Positions 1 through 7,324 of a DNA stretch of 11,990 nt are shown here, piece after piece. The translations under genes were made by a program, and so were the position numbers. This stretch comes from JAHEDH01 sp965364515 (GTDB lineage: Bacteria; Actinomycetota; Acidimicrobiia; Spongiisociales; ZC4RG35). The notes below the pieces were generated by a model. The model worked only from the letters and a program-made list of their open reading frames with translations, made no database searches and was not told the DNA's origin. Within the stretch, counting starts at the first letter, position 1. Each line of letters opens with the position of its first letter. The DNA is taken from assembly GCA_965364515.1 (NCBI GenBank), contig CBDTXZ010000089.1:1-11990 (forward strand), given 5' to 3'.

Positions 1-677
1 ATCCCCAGGTCGAGAGCGGCGACCACGTTCGCCAGACCGGTTCCGCGTGTGTTGTGGAAATGGGTTCCGAGCTGCACCGAGTCGGGGATAGACGGAATCA
101 CGGCTTCGAATCGCTCGGTCACGTCGGTGGGGACGGCCACACCGATCGTGTCGGCCAGGCTGAGCCGTTCAGGAGGCTCATCGAGACAGGCCTCGACCAC
201 CTCGAGCACCCGCCGGACAGGCACTTCGCCTTCGAAGGGGCAACCGAATGCGGCCGAGACAACGAGAGATGGGCGGAGACCTTCTCTGCGAGCGCTCCGG
301 GCGATGTCTTTCCACACCGCGATCCCCCCTTCTGTGGTGGTGCCCTGGTTGCGGTGGGAGAACGTATCGGTCACGACGACGGCGTAGTTCACCTCGTCAC
401 ACCCAGCTCCGACGGCACGATCGAGGCCGCGTCGATTCAACACCAACCCGATGAACGAGACGTCGTTGGACCGGGGGACTGCAGCCATGACGTCCTCGGC
501 GTCTGCCATCGCCGGGACTGCGCCCGGATGGACGAACGAAGTGGCTTCGAGACGGCTGATACCCGCATCGATGAGGCGCTCGATCAGGGCGACCTTGACT
601 CCCGTCTCCAGCAGTGTGTCCTCGTTTTGCAGACCGTCACGCGGGGAGACGTCGATGATCTCCGCAGTGTCCGTCAT
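1..677 (-). CDS. Hydroxymethylglutaryl-CoA lyase, 3'-truncated by the window edge
   Basis: The visible 225 residues are the N-terminal three quarters of a DRE-TIM metallolyase of the HMG-CoA lyase family, which splits HMG-CoA into acetoacetate and acetyl-CoA in leucine degradation. The sequence shows the hallmark SPRDGLQNE at residues 11-19 (Arg13 and Asp14 are the expected catalytic and metal-binding residues), Glu44 in the ATSFVHP segment, SAAFGCPFEGEV around 141-152, and the metal-binding GTHFHNTRG with His206 and His208. The catalytic Cys loop of the family (GGCP region) would lie beyond the edge. Family members are about 300 residues long, so about 75 are missing. The ATG start is preceded by GGGAG five bases upstream (plus-strand 683-687), which supports it; the frame stays open further upstream but without a better start. 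It is divergent from galE across 164 bp. A related HMGL-like aldolase acting on another acyl-CoA cannot be excluded. Confidence 0.9.
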   Translation of the reverse strand, partial: MTDTAEIIDVSPRDGLQNEDTLLETGVKVALIERLIDAGISRLEATSFVHPGAVPAMADAEDVMAAVPRSNDVSFIGLVLNRRGLDRAVGAGCDEVNYAVVVTDTFSHRNQGTTTEGGIAVWKDIARSARREGLRPSLVVSAAFGCPFEGEVPVRRVLEVVEACLDEPPERLSLADTIGVAVPTDVTERFEAVIPSIPDSVQLGTHFHNTRGTGLANVVAALDLG

Positions 678-828
678 GGCCGCTCCCGCATCGATGACAT
701 GCTGCTGCCACCGTAGCTCTCCGTTTGCCTCTGGGAGCGATGGCGTCTGAGCCGGAGCCTGAGCGCAGACGAGCACTGGTACGGGGTGGTGTGGCATGGT
801 GGCGGATGCGTGGATCTCGTAGGTCGCG

Positions 829-834
829 TAGGCT
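829..834 (+). promoter_or_regulatory. Candidate -10 hexamer of a leaderless galE transcript
   Basis: TAGGCT lies seven bases before the galE ATG, the spacing expected if transcription starts at the start codon itself. No Shine-Dalgarno-like sequence precedes galE, which fits a leaderless mRNA. I could not find a convincing -35 hexamer 16-19 bases further upstream, so this is a tentative call. Confidence 0.35.
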
Positions 835-841
835 CGGCCGG

Positions 842-1855
842 ATGAAAACGCTCGTCACCGGTGGAACCGGCTACATCGGCTCGCACACGACCGTGGAGCT
901 CATCCTCGAAGGCCATGAGGTCGTCATCCTCGACGACCTCAGCAACTCGAAGGCCTCGGTGGTGGACCGCATCGGCGAGATCACCGGTGTCGCACCCGAG
1001 TTGATCGTCGGGGACGTCCGCGACCGGTCTCTTCTCGATCAGGTGATGGGGAGCCAGGACTTCGACGCTGTCATGCATTTCGCTGCACTGAAAGCGGTCG
1101 GCGAGTCGGTCCGCGAACCACTCAAATACTGGGACGTGAACGTCGCCGGCTCACTGCGTCTCATCGAGGCCATGGTCGAGCACGGGATCGAACGAGTGGT
1201 GTTCAGCTCCTCCGCCACCGTGTACGGCGAACCCGACTCGGTTCCCGTGTCGGAGGCGGATCCCGTCCGCCCTCCCTCGAACCCATACGGATGGACGAAA
1301 CTGGTCATCGAGCAGATGCTCACCGACACGTCGGTGGCGAATCCGGAGTGGGCCATTGCGTTGCTCCGCTATTTCAACCCGATCGGGGCGCACGCCTCGG
1401 GCCTGATCGGCGAGGATCCGAACGACGAGCCGAACAATCTGATGCCGTACGTCGCACAGGTCGCGTCCGAGCGGCTTCCCGAGCTGCGGGTGTTCGGTGA
1501 CGACTATCCCACCCGTGACGGCACGGGGGTGCGCGACTACATCCATGTCGTCGACCTCGCCAAGGGTCACACGGCTGCGCTCGCGAAGTTGGCGGAGGGC
1601 CCGGGAAGGTGGGTGTACAACCTCGGGACGGGGCGCGGGACCACCGTTCTGGAGTTGGTCGATGCCTTCGAGGAGGCATCTGGCGTGAACGTCCCGTACC
1701 GAATCGTGGGAAGACGGGCCGGCGACGTCGCCGAACTCTGGGCCGATCCCTCGCTCGCAGAACGCGAGTTGGGCTGGAAGGCCACGTACGGAATCGAGCA
1801 GATGTGCGTCGACACGTGGCGATGGCAGCAGTACGCCACCGGGCTCAGCGATTGA
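842..1855 (+). CDS. galE: UDP-glucose 4-epimerase (GalE)
   Basis: This 337-residue short-chain dehydrogenase/reductase family enzyme interconverts UDP-glucose and UDP-galactose in the cytoplasm, using tightly bound NAD. The sequence shows the Rossmann motif GGTGYIGS (residues 7-14), DDLSNS at 31-36, HFAALKAVGES at 79-89, SSSATVYGEP with Ser124, the catalytic pair Tyr149 and Lys153 in PYGWTK, RYFNPIGAHASG at 176-187, NNLMPYVAQVA at 198-208, and RDGTGVRDYIHVVDLA at 225-240. The length is normal for the family. The frame is open for 39 more codons upstream, but that stretch is Arg/Ser-rich and unlike the family; the Met of MKTLVTGG is the conserved N-terminus. Leu299 replaces the Tyr299 of E. 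coli GalE, a position known to limit use of N-acetylated sugars. Its stop codon abuts that of the acyltransferase on the other strand. Confidence 0.97.
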   Translation: MKTLVTGGTGYIGSHTTVELILEGHEVVILDDLSNSKASVVDRIGEITGVAPELIVGDVRDRSLLDQVMGSQDFDAVMHFAALKAVGESVREPLKYWDVNVAGSLRLIEAMVEHGIERVVFSSSATVYGEPDSVPVSEADPVRPPSNPYGWTKLVIEQMLTDTSVANPEWAIALLRYFNPIGAHASGLIGEDPNDEPNNLMPYVAQVASERLPELRVFGDDYPTRDGTGVRDYIHVVDLAKGHTAALAKLAEGPGRWVYNLGTGRGTTVLELVDAFEEASGVNVPYRIVGRRAGDVAELWADPSLAERELGWKATYGIEQMCVDTWRWQQYATGLSD

Positions 1856-1858
1856 TCA
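1853..1858. other. TGATCA: abutting stop codons of galE and plsC
   Basis: The palindrome TGATCA is read as the TGA stop of galE on the plus strand (1853-1855) and as the TGA stop of the acyltransferase on the minus strand (1856-1858). There is no room between the genes for an intrinsic terminator, so each transcript must end inside the opposite gene or by another mechanism. The same arrangement recurs at 5989-5994. Confidence 0.9.
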
Positions 1859-2611
1859 CTCGAGAGAGGCCTCGTCGCCCCACTCTGCGAGGGTCGACCG
1901 AATGTAGCTCTCGACGGTTGCCAGGAGCTCGTCGACGTCGTCTGGATGGCGTTCGATCGGATCTCCGAACCTGATCCTCACCTCGGTGCCGAACGGCACC
2001 GGGAACATGTTGTTCTCCGCCAGCCGCCAGGAACCAGAGATCGCAACGGGGACGACCGGCAGCTGATCGGCGGCTCCGAGCATCATGGCGGTGCCTCCCC
2101 GCTTGAACTCCTTGAGCCGGCCATCCCTCGATCGGGTCCCCTCCGGAAAGATGACCACGCTCACGTTGCGTTCTTGGGCCTTCTTCGCCATCTCCTTGAT
2201 GGCCCTGAACGCTTGCGTCCGGTCCTTGCGATCGATCAGCGCGTTTCCGCCCCACCGCAGATTCAACGAGATCGACGGGATGCCCCGCGACAACTCCTTC
2301 TTCGCCACGTACTTCGGGAAGTTCGTGAACAGCAGGCCCCCGATCATCACGATGTCCAGCAGGCTCTGATGGTTGGAAACGAGCGCGTACCCGGTACGAG
2401 GGCGGATCTCCGGTGACTGCTCGACGATGATCTTCGTACCGCACAATCGGAACGTGTCCATGAGGTACCGCTGGAGCATCGCCATCACGTACTCGAAGCC
2501 CCTCAAGCTGAACGGCCGAACGATGCGCCCCAGGATGTCGAAGAAGGCGAACCCGAACCCGAAGGCGATCAGGAACGGAATCGTGAACACCCAGTCCCGT
2601 AACCGTCTCAT
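1856..2611 (-). CDS. 1-acyl-sn-glycerol-3-phosphate acyltransferase (PlsC family)
   Basis: This 251-residue protein belongs to the PlsC/LPLAT acyltransferase family, which transfers an acyl chain to lysophosphatidic acid or a related acceptor at the inner face of the membrane. Four family blocks are present in order: SNHQSLLD with the catalytic NHx4D (His81, Asp86), GGNALIDRKD (121-130), FPEGTRSRDG (155-164), which binds the glycerol phosphate, and VVPVAISGS (186-194). A hydrophobic segment at about residues 8-28 probably anchors the N-terminus. It follows the hydrolase gene on the same strand after 12 bp, so the two may be co-transcribed. No Shine-Dalgarno sequence precedes the ATG, but TAGACT sits nine bases upstream and overlaps the hydrolase stop codon, so it may have its own leaderless promoter. 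The acceptor and acyl donor cannot be told from sequence; actinobacteria often carry several paralogues. Confidence 0.93.
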   Translation of the reverse strand: MRRLRDWVFTIPFLIAFGFGFAFFDILGRIVRPFSLRGFEYVMAMLQRYLMDTFRLCGTKIIVEQSPEIRPRTGYALVSNHQSLLDIVMIGGLLFTNFPKYVAKKELSRGIPSISLNLRWGGNALIDRKDRTQAFRAIKEMAKKAQERNVSVVIFPEGTRSRDGRLKEFKRGGTAMMLGAADQLPVVPVAISGSWRLAENNMFPVPFGTEVRIRFGDPIERHPDDVDELLATVESYIRSTLAEWGDEASLE

Positions 2612-2620
2612 CGAGGATGC

Positions 2621-2626
2621 AGTCTA
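2621..2626 (-). promoter_or_regulatory. Candidate -10 hexamer in front of plsC
   Basis: On the minus strand this reads TAGACT, nine bases before the plsC ATG, and its TAG is at the same time the stop codon of the upstream hydrolase. The plsC start lacks a Shine-Dalgarno sequence. A leaderless internal promoter would explain this, but no -35 match is visible and translational coupling to the hydrolase is an alternative. Confidence 0.25.
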
Positions 2627-3619
2627 CGCATCGAGGCCATCGAGCCGCCGGAAGCTCTCAGCGATGGCATCGGCGAACGTCGACCGATGTCTCCACAGCG
2701 CCGTCGCGTGGCCGCCGGGAACAGTGCGCAGTTCCGCTCCCCAGTGCTCGGCGAGGGCCGCCGAGGCGGAGTACGGCACGAACCCATCATCGGCAGCTGC
2801 GACCAGGACTGCAGAAGCGAGGTGCGGCGCAGGTTCATAGGCAAGGACCGTCGCCGAGGAGAGGACCTCTCGGAGTCGGCCTGCTTCGGACTGGCCACCC
2901 AATGCGTCCCAGGCGATTGCATGTGAGAGGACACCGTCGAGATAGACGGGGCCGGGGGCGTGGGACGCCGCCAGACCTGCCATGGCGACCGGCTCCGGGC
3001 TCACAGCAGCGGCCAGCGCTGCCAGATTGCCTCCCATGCTGAAGCCGGCGAAGCCGTGACGACGGTCGAGAGTGGCGGCCAGGCTCAAGGCGTCGCGGAT
3101 GGCGCCGAGACCCATGATCGCGAAGTCGGACACCGTGCGCACCGCTTGTTCGCTCTCCGATGTCGTCCGCCGGGTCCCGTAGAGCGGAATGTCGAACAGG
3201 ACGGAGCCGATGTCGCGCTCCAGCAGCAGCGACGAGATCTTGCGCCGTTGCTCGAAGCCATGGTCGTTCCACGCCGGGAGCAGGATCACCACCGGCGCCG
3301 TTCCGGAAGCCGGCTCGTACCACTCGATGGCCACGGCTCTCGACGGGGGTGGGAGCATGGGCGCAATCGGGGAGACGAACTGACCGCGCACGAGTCGATG
3401 GCCACGCCGTTCCTCCTTTCGGCCCCACACGATGTCTGCAGGGGCAACGGGCTCCCGCAGCATCGCAGGATCGCTCAGGAGGTCGATGGTGAGCTCGTCG
3501 CCCCATCCATCGGGGAAGACTCTGCTTCTCCGTGGCCCGATCCGGAGCATGAGCCCGGCTGCAACATCGACATAGTGGCGCATCCGGCTGAATGTAGAGG
3601 CACCGTCGGGCTGTGCCAT
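2624..3619 (-). CDS. Alpha/beta hydrolase, ABHD18 (DUF2048)-like
   Basis: This 331-residue protein has the features of an alpha/beta-hydrolase: a core strand VVILLPAWNDHG (110-121) that may carry the oxyanion hole, the nucleophile elbow GFSMGG (Ser194), an acid candidate in AAADDGFVP (Asp277 or Asp278) and the catalytic His304 in PGGHAT. The pairing of a loop with Asn-Asp-His-Gly-Phe, then LLLERDIGSVLFDIPLYGTRR, recalls the ABHD18/DUF2048 group of poorly characterised hydrolases; this assignment is by memory of the pattern and is less certain than the fold. There is no signal peptide or membrane segment. I start it at the ATG preceded by GAGGGG; an in-frame ATG ten codons upstream (3649) lacks a ribosome binding site and would cut further into the divergent spacer. 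It precedes plsC by 12 bp, so a role in acyl-lipid or ester turnover is plausible but inferred. The substrate is unknown. Confidence 0.85.
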   Translation of the reverse strand: MAQPDGASTFSRMRHYVDVAAGLMLRIGPRRSRVFPDGWGDELTIDLLSDPAMLREPVAPADIVWGRKEERRGHRLVRGQFVSPIAPMLPPPSRAVAIEWYEPASGTAPVVILLPAWNDHGFEQRRKISSLLLERDIGSVLFDIPLYGTRRTTSESEQAVRTVSDFAIMGLGAIRDALSLAATLDRRHGFAGFSMGGNLAALAAAVSPEPVAMAGLAASHAPGPVYLDGVLSHAIAWDALGGQSEAGRLREVLSSATVLAYEPAPHLASAVLVAAADDGFVPYSASAALAEHWGAELRTVPGGHATALWRHRSTFADAIAESFRRLDGLDA

Positions 3620-3622
3620 CCA

Positions 3623-3628
3623 CCCCTC
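3623..3628 (-). promoter_or_regulatory. Ribosome binding site deciding the hydrolase start
   Basis: The minus strand reads GAGGGG shortly before the ATG at 3619; the GAGG core is five bases from the start codon. The alternative ATG at 3649 has no purine-rich sequence in front of it. This favours the shorter 331-residue hydrolase over the 341-residue form. Confidence 0.5.
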
Positions 3629-3669
3629 GTTCTCCGCTTCAGCAGTCATCGAGCCAAACCGATGTCGTA

Positions 3670-5991
3670 GTGGTGAAGCCCGGGTTGCTCCTATTCAGTC
3701 TCTTGCTCGCCGGCTGCGCCGGCGCAGGGATCGCCGGCACGGTCTCCGAGGGCTCGCTCCCGGTAGTCGGTGTCGTCGTCGAGATCGTCGACGAAGCCGG
3801 CTCGCCCCTCGACAACGCGGTCCTCACGCTGACCGACGACACCGAACACGTCGCTTCGGACGGTGTCATCGAGTTGCATCTCAATGGACCGGTCGCCGGA
3901 GTGCTGTCTGCCGAGGACATGCTCGATCAGCCGGTCGTGATCGATCACACCAAGGACGCGCGGGTGGCGATGGTGGCGCGGACGGGTCCCGATGGGGCCG
4001 TCAGACGATCGTTTCACTTCGCGGGCGACACGATGCTCGGGCGTCGCTACCTCGATGCCGAGCGCGGCGCTGAAGGAGTTGCTCATGACGTCACGACTGC
4101 CGTGGAGGATCTCTTCGCCGCCTCTGATCACTCGACGGTGAACCTGGAGTCGGTCATCGGGACGCTCCCGGACGAGGCGATCACCCCGGGGAAGCGATGG
4201 GCGATCCAGTCCGTGCCCGAGATCACGTCGGTGCTCCGCCGACTCGGGGTCGACCTCGTGGCACTGGGCAACAACCACATCGGAGATTTCGACGACGCCG
4301 GAATCCGATCGACGCTCGACCACCTGGAGGAGGCCGACATTCCCTGGGTCGGAGCTGCCCTCGATCAGACCGACGCCTCGCTCCCGGTCTTCTCCGACGT
4401 GGGGGGTCTTCGTGTCTCGACGGCGTCGTATCTCCTGCCGACCGGAGACGCCAACAACGCCCACCTTCCGCGGACCGGAGACGACGATCTCGACGGACAG
4501 GACGAGCGGCTCGATTGGCAGTACGAGTACCGCAACGTCGACCTGATCGGACCGGTGAGCTCGTTGACCGGACCATCCAGAGCCGGCGACGTCTGGGCGT
4601 GGTTCGAGGAGAATCGCGCCGAGTCGAGCATCGAGGCCGCCCTCTGGTCACAGGCGGATCAGGCGTTTCCAGAGCTCCAGGACTTCGGCGCTCGCCGGGG
4701 ACACGGTGGCGGCGCACTTCACAGCCCTGAAGCGGTGGAGTCGGCCATGGCGGCGGGCGATCCCGACCTGAGAATCGTGCAGCTGCACGGTGGCTTCCAG
4801 TACCAGACAGCACCGAGCCGGAGCATGATCGAAGCTGCACGACAAGCCATCGACGCAGGTGCCGACCTGGTCATTGCTCATCATCCGCACGTACTCGGAG
4901 GATTCGAGTACTACGGGGACGGCCTGATCGTATGGAGCCTGGGCAACTTCCTGTTCGACCAGGAACTGTTCGCGACCTATCGGTCAGGTTTCGCACGTGT
5001 GGTGTTCGAGGGGAGCGACCTGCTGGAAGCATCGATCGTCCCGCTGTACCTGGTCGACTATCACCCGGTTCCCGCCGCGGGTTTCTCCGCGCTCCGAACG
5101 ACGGCCCATCTGGCGGCGCTTGCGGACAACGACACGATGACGGTGGCCGTGGAAGGCGGTGATCCAGCTCAGCGCCCGAGGCCGCATGTTGCCTCCATCG
5201 GCAGCGTCCAGATGAGGGAGGACGGCTCGATCGCACTGATCGATGGCCCCGCTACGACTCACACCGAGGTGATCCCGGCCTCGGGGAGGTTGACTCTTGC
5301 GCCGGATCAAGCACTGGTGAATCCCGGCGATGTCGATTTCGTGATCGGCCGGGATCTCTTCGGTTGGGGCTCCTTCGAGCAGACTCTCGCCGACGGCGAG
5401 ATCGATCGGGCACCGATGTGGCACCTCGACGGCGCAGACGGCTTCTGGTGGAACACCAGGGAGGAAGACGGGCACTTGGTCTTCGACCCTTCGTCGGCAT
5501 CGATCGGGCGTATTCGAACTCGGTCGCGGGTCCCTCTGGTCCCGTCGGCGTACGTCGACGCCGCGGGTCGCCCTCTCCAGTCGATGCCACGCATCGAAGT
5601 CAGCCTGTCGTCATCAGCGTCGTGGCTGACGAGCTTCAGTCTGCGGATCGACACGTACCACTTCAGCGACCGAAACCCTGCCCGATATCCGATCAACGAA
5701 CGCATCTCTTCTCGCCTCTACGAGATGTCGATCGGACGCACTCAATCGCTCGACATCGCATTCGACGTACCCGAAGACCAGCTCCTCGACCCGGACACGG
5801 GGCTCGAAGCCACGGCCTTGATGCTGTACATCGAGAACCCGACGACCCGGCTCGGGACACTCGAGATCGACGATGTGATGGTCGTCGAATGGCGGCCTGC
5901 GAACGAGTTCCTGTACGGCGCAGTCATCGATGCCGATTTCGTGACAGGCCCGCCGGGGGCGGAGCTCGAGGTCGTGGAGCTCAGGCCCTGA
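3670..5991 (+). CDS. CapA/YwtB-type metallophosphatase-like lipoprotein with N- and C-terminal accessory domains
   Basis: This protein of about 773 residues is a predicted exported lipoprotein. A short hydrophobic signal ends in the lipobox LLAGC (Cys16). Residues 17-110 are beta-rich and Val/Asp-rich (VGVVVEIVDEAGSPLDNAVL), like a carboxypeptidase-regulatory or Ig-like domain. Residues about 115-480 are the PGA_cap (CapA) domain: AGDTMLGR (118-125), VNLES, NNHIGDFDDAG (Asn201, His203), LHGGFQY (His373), HHPHV (404-408) and WSLGNFLFD (423-431). Residues about 555-750 are a second beta-rich region ending in LEIDDVMVVEW, resembling a galactose-binding-like jelly roll. Typical CapA proteins are 350-450 residues, so this one is nearly twice the usual length. 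CapA proteins take part in poly-gamma-glutamate or other cell-surface polymer handling; no capBC genes are here, so the substrate is unknown. The start is GTG at 3670 or 3673; an upstream in-frame GTG at 3613 would overlap the divergent hydrolase. Confidence 0.88.
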   Translation: MVKPGLLLFSLLLAGCAGAGIAGTVSEGSLPVVGVVVEIVDEAGSPLDNAVLTLTDDTEHVASDGVIELHLNGPVAGVLSAEDMLDQPVVIDHTKDARVAMVARTGPDGAVRRSFHFAGDTMLGRRYLDAERGAEGVAHDVTTAVEDLFAASDHSTVNLESVIGTLPDEAITPGKRWAIQSVPEITSVLRRLGVDLVALGNNHIGDFDDAGIRSTLDHLEEADIPWVGAALDQTDASLPVFSDVGGLRVSTASYLLPTGDANNAHLPRTGDDDLDGQDERLDWQYEYRNVDLIGPVSSLTGPSRAGDVWAWFEENRAESSIEAALWSQADQAFPELQDFGARRGHGGGALHSPEAVESAMAAGDPDLRIVQLHGGFQYQTAPSRSMIEAARQAIDAGADLVIAHHPHVLGGFEYYGDGLIVWSLGNFLFDQELFATYRSGFARVVFEGSDLLEASIVPLYLVDYHPVPAAGFSALRTTAHLAALADNDTMTVAVEGGDPAQRPRPHVASIGSVQMREDGSIALIDGPATTHTEVIPASGRLTLAPDQALVNPGDVDFVIGRDLFGWGSFEQTLADGEIDRAPMWHLDGADGFWWNTREEDGHLVFDPSSASIGRIRTRSRVPLVPSAYVDAAGRPLQSMPRIEVSLSSSASWLTSFSLRIDTYHFSDRNPARYPINERISSRLYEMSIGRTQSLDIAFDVPEDQLLDPDTGLEATALMLYIENPTTRLGTLEIDDVMVVEWRPANEFLYGAVIDADFVTGPPGAELEVVELRP

Positions 5992-5994
5992 TCA
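5989..5994. other. TGATCA: abutting stop codons of the CapA-like gene and lysA
   Basis: TGATCA supplies the TGA stop of the CapA-like gene (5989-5991, plus) and the TGA stop of lysA (5992-5994, minus). As at 1853-1858 there is no intergenic space and no room for a hairpin terminator. Confidence 0.9.
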
Positions 5995-7260
5995 GACGTC
6001 GGCGGCGATGAGATCCTCGTAGGTCTCGCGCCGCACCACGAGCCGTGCGTCACCGTCGCGGACGAACACCACTGCAGGTCGGAGGACCTTGTTGTAGTTC
6101 GATCCCATCGAATGGCCATACGCACCCGTCACCGGAGTCGCGATCAGATCCCCGACTTCGAAACCGGCTGGGATCGACCCTTCACGCACGAGGACGTCGC
6201 CGGACTCGCAGTGTTTGCCGACGAGTCGAATGGTCTCGGTGCGATTCTCCGTCACCCGCCCCGGCAGGAACGTCTCGTAGCCGCTTCCGTACAACACCGG
6301 ACGTGGGTTGTCGCTCATACCACCGTCGACCGCCACGTAGGTACGGATCCCGGGGAGCCGCTTGATGGTGCCGATCGTGTAGAGGGTGACTGCGGCAGAG
6401 GCCACGATCGCCCTGCCAGGCTCGCACCAGAGGGCGGATCTGATCCCGAGTCGGTCCGCCGCGGTGCGGACCACGTTCGCCCATCGCTCGATCGACGGTG
6501 CCTCTTCTCCTTCGACGTAGGCAACCCCGAGCCCGCCCCCGATGACCATTTCGGGGAAGTCGTACCCTGCGGCCGAGGCTGCAAGTACCTCGAGAGATTC
6601 GGCGAACGACTCGACCCGAAACACCTGTGACCCGATGTGGGCATGGATTCCCCGGAGCTCCATCGATGGCGACGACATCGCCCGCTCGATGGCTCGGGCC
6701 GCCGCCCCACTCGAAACGGTGAAGCCGAACTTCGAGTCGTCTTGACCGGTCCTGACGAACTCGTGGGTGTGCGCCTCGACGCCGGGCGTCACCCGGATGA
6801 AGATTTTCGGCCGAGCGGCGCCGCCTGCGACGAGTCGTTCGATGCGATCTAGCTCCTCGAAGCTGTCCACTGCGATCCGCCCGACCCCGGCATCGAGTGC
6901 CATCGACAACTCCGGTATCGATTTGTTGTTTCCGTGCAAGACGAGCCGATCCGCCGGGACCCCGGCATGGAGCGCCACGAAGAGCTCTCCGCCAGTGGCC
7001 ACGTCGATACGCATGCCCTCCTCGGCGGCGAGGCGTGCCATCGCGGTACACAGGAACGCTTTGGACGCGTAGACCGCACCGTCTGGAAAGCCCGAGACCG
7101 CCTGCCTCGCTCGGGTTCGAAGATGGGCTTCGTCGTACACGAACAGCGGTGTCCCGTACTCGGAAGCAAGCCGATCCATCCGAACGCCGGCGATCGCCAG
7201 GGCACCGTCGGCTTCGACGGAGGCGTTGTCCGGGAGCAGTGAGAGCGGGATGGAAGACAC
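5992..7260 (-). CDS. lysA: Diaminopimelate decarboxylase (LysA)
   Basis: This 422-residue PLP enzyme of the alanine-racemase-like fold III group converts meso-diaminopimelate to L-lysine and CO2, the last step of lysine synthesis. The sequence shows YASKAF with the PLP-binding Lys67, HAHIGSQ (206-212), the phosphate-binding GGGLG (241-245), CEPGRAIV (279-286), VDGGMSDNPRP (311-321), CESGD with the active-site Cys351 contributed to the partner subunit of the dimer, and GAYGHSMGSNYN (379-390). The length fits the family. The start is GTG, with AGGG seven bases upstream. A small membrane-protein ORF lies 64 bp upstream on the same strand. In many actinobacteria lysA follows argS and precedes hom-thrC; here it stands apart from these, at least on the side visible. 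No riboswitch-like leader was recognised in the 64-bp gap, although an inverted repeat occurs there. Confidence 0.96.
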   Translation of the reverse strand: MSSIPLSLLPDNASVEADGALAIAGVRMDRLASEYGTPLFVYDEAHLRTRARQAVSGFPDGAVYASKAFLCTAMARLAAEEGMRIDVATGGELFVALHAGVPADRLVLHGNNKSIPELSMALDAGVGRIAVDSFEELDRIERLVAGGAARPKIFIRVTPGVEAHTHEFVRTGQDDSKFGFTVSSGAAARAIERAMSSPSMELRGIHAHIGSQVFRVESFAESLEVLAASAAGYDFPEMVIGGGLGVAYVEGEEAPSIERWANVVRTAADRLGIRSALWCEPGRAIVASAAVTLYTIGTIKRLPGIRTYVAVDGGMSDNPRPVLYGSGYETFLPGRVTENRTETIRLVGKHCESGDVLVREGSIPAGFEVGDLIATPVTGAYGHSMGSNYNKVLRPAVVFVRDGDARLVVRRETYEDLIAADV

Positions 7261-7295
7261 GCCGGAACCCTACCCGGGGTCGCTCTACGAGCTTG

Positions 7296-7323
7296 CGCGT
7301 CCGGGCACGGTCAGGCGGACGCG
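7296..7323. repeat. Inverted repeat upstream of lysA
   Basis: A perfect 8-bp inverted repeat, CGCGTCCG (7296-7303) and CGGACGCG (7316-7323), is separated by 12 bases. It fills much of the 64-bp gap between the stop of the small membrane-protein ORF and the GTG of lysA. No T-run follows on either strand, so a classical intrinsic terminator is unlikely; it could be an attenuating RNA hairpin, a partial terminator or a protein-binding site. Confidence 0.45.
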
Positions 7324-7324
7324 T

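Noticed and set aside
54..716. A 220-codon plus-strand open frame opposite the HMG-CoA lyase
   Set aside because: It is the antisense of a gene with clear family motifs, has no recognisable domain and His/Asp/Arg-rich composition typical of shadow frames in GC-rich DNA.
745..770. Inverted repeat GTCTG / CAGAC in the HMG-CoA lyase-galE spacer
   Set aside because: Only five bases pair and the arms do not extend; this is expected by chance in GC-rich spacer DNA.
725..841. N-terminal extension of GalE by 39 codons
   Set aside because: The extension is Arg-rich and unlike the family, and the conserved GalE N-terminus begins exactly at the ATG at 842.
3613..3669. Upstream GTG start of the CapA-like gene at 3613
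   Set aside because: It would overlap the divergent hydrolase coding region and place 34 residues before the lipobox Cys; GTG 3670 or 3673 gives a normal short lipoprotein signal.
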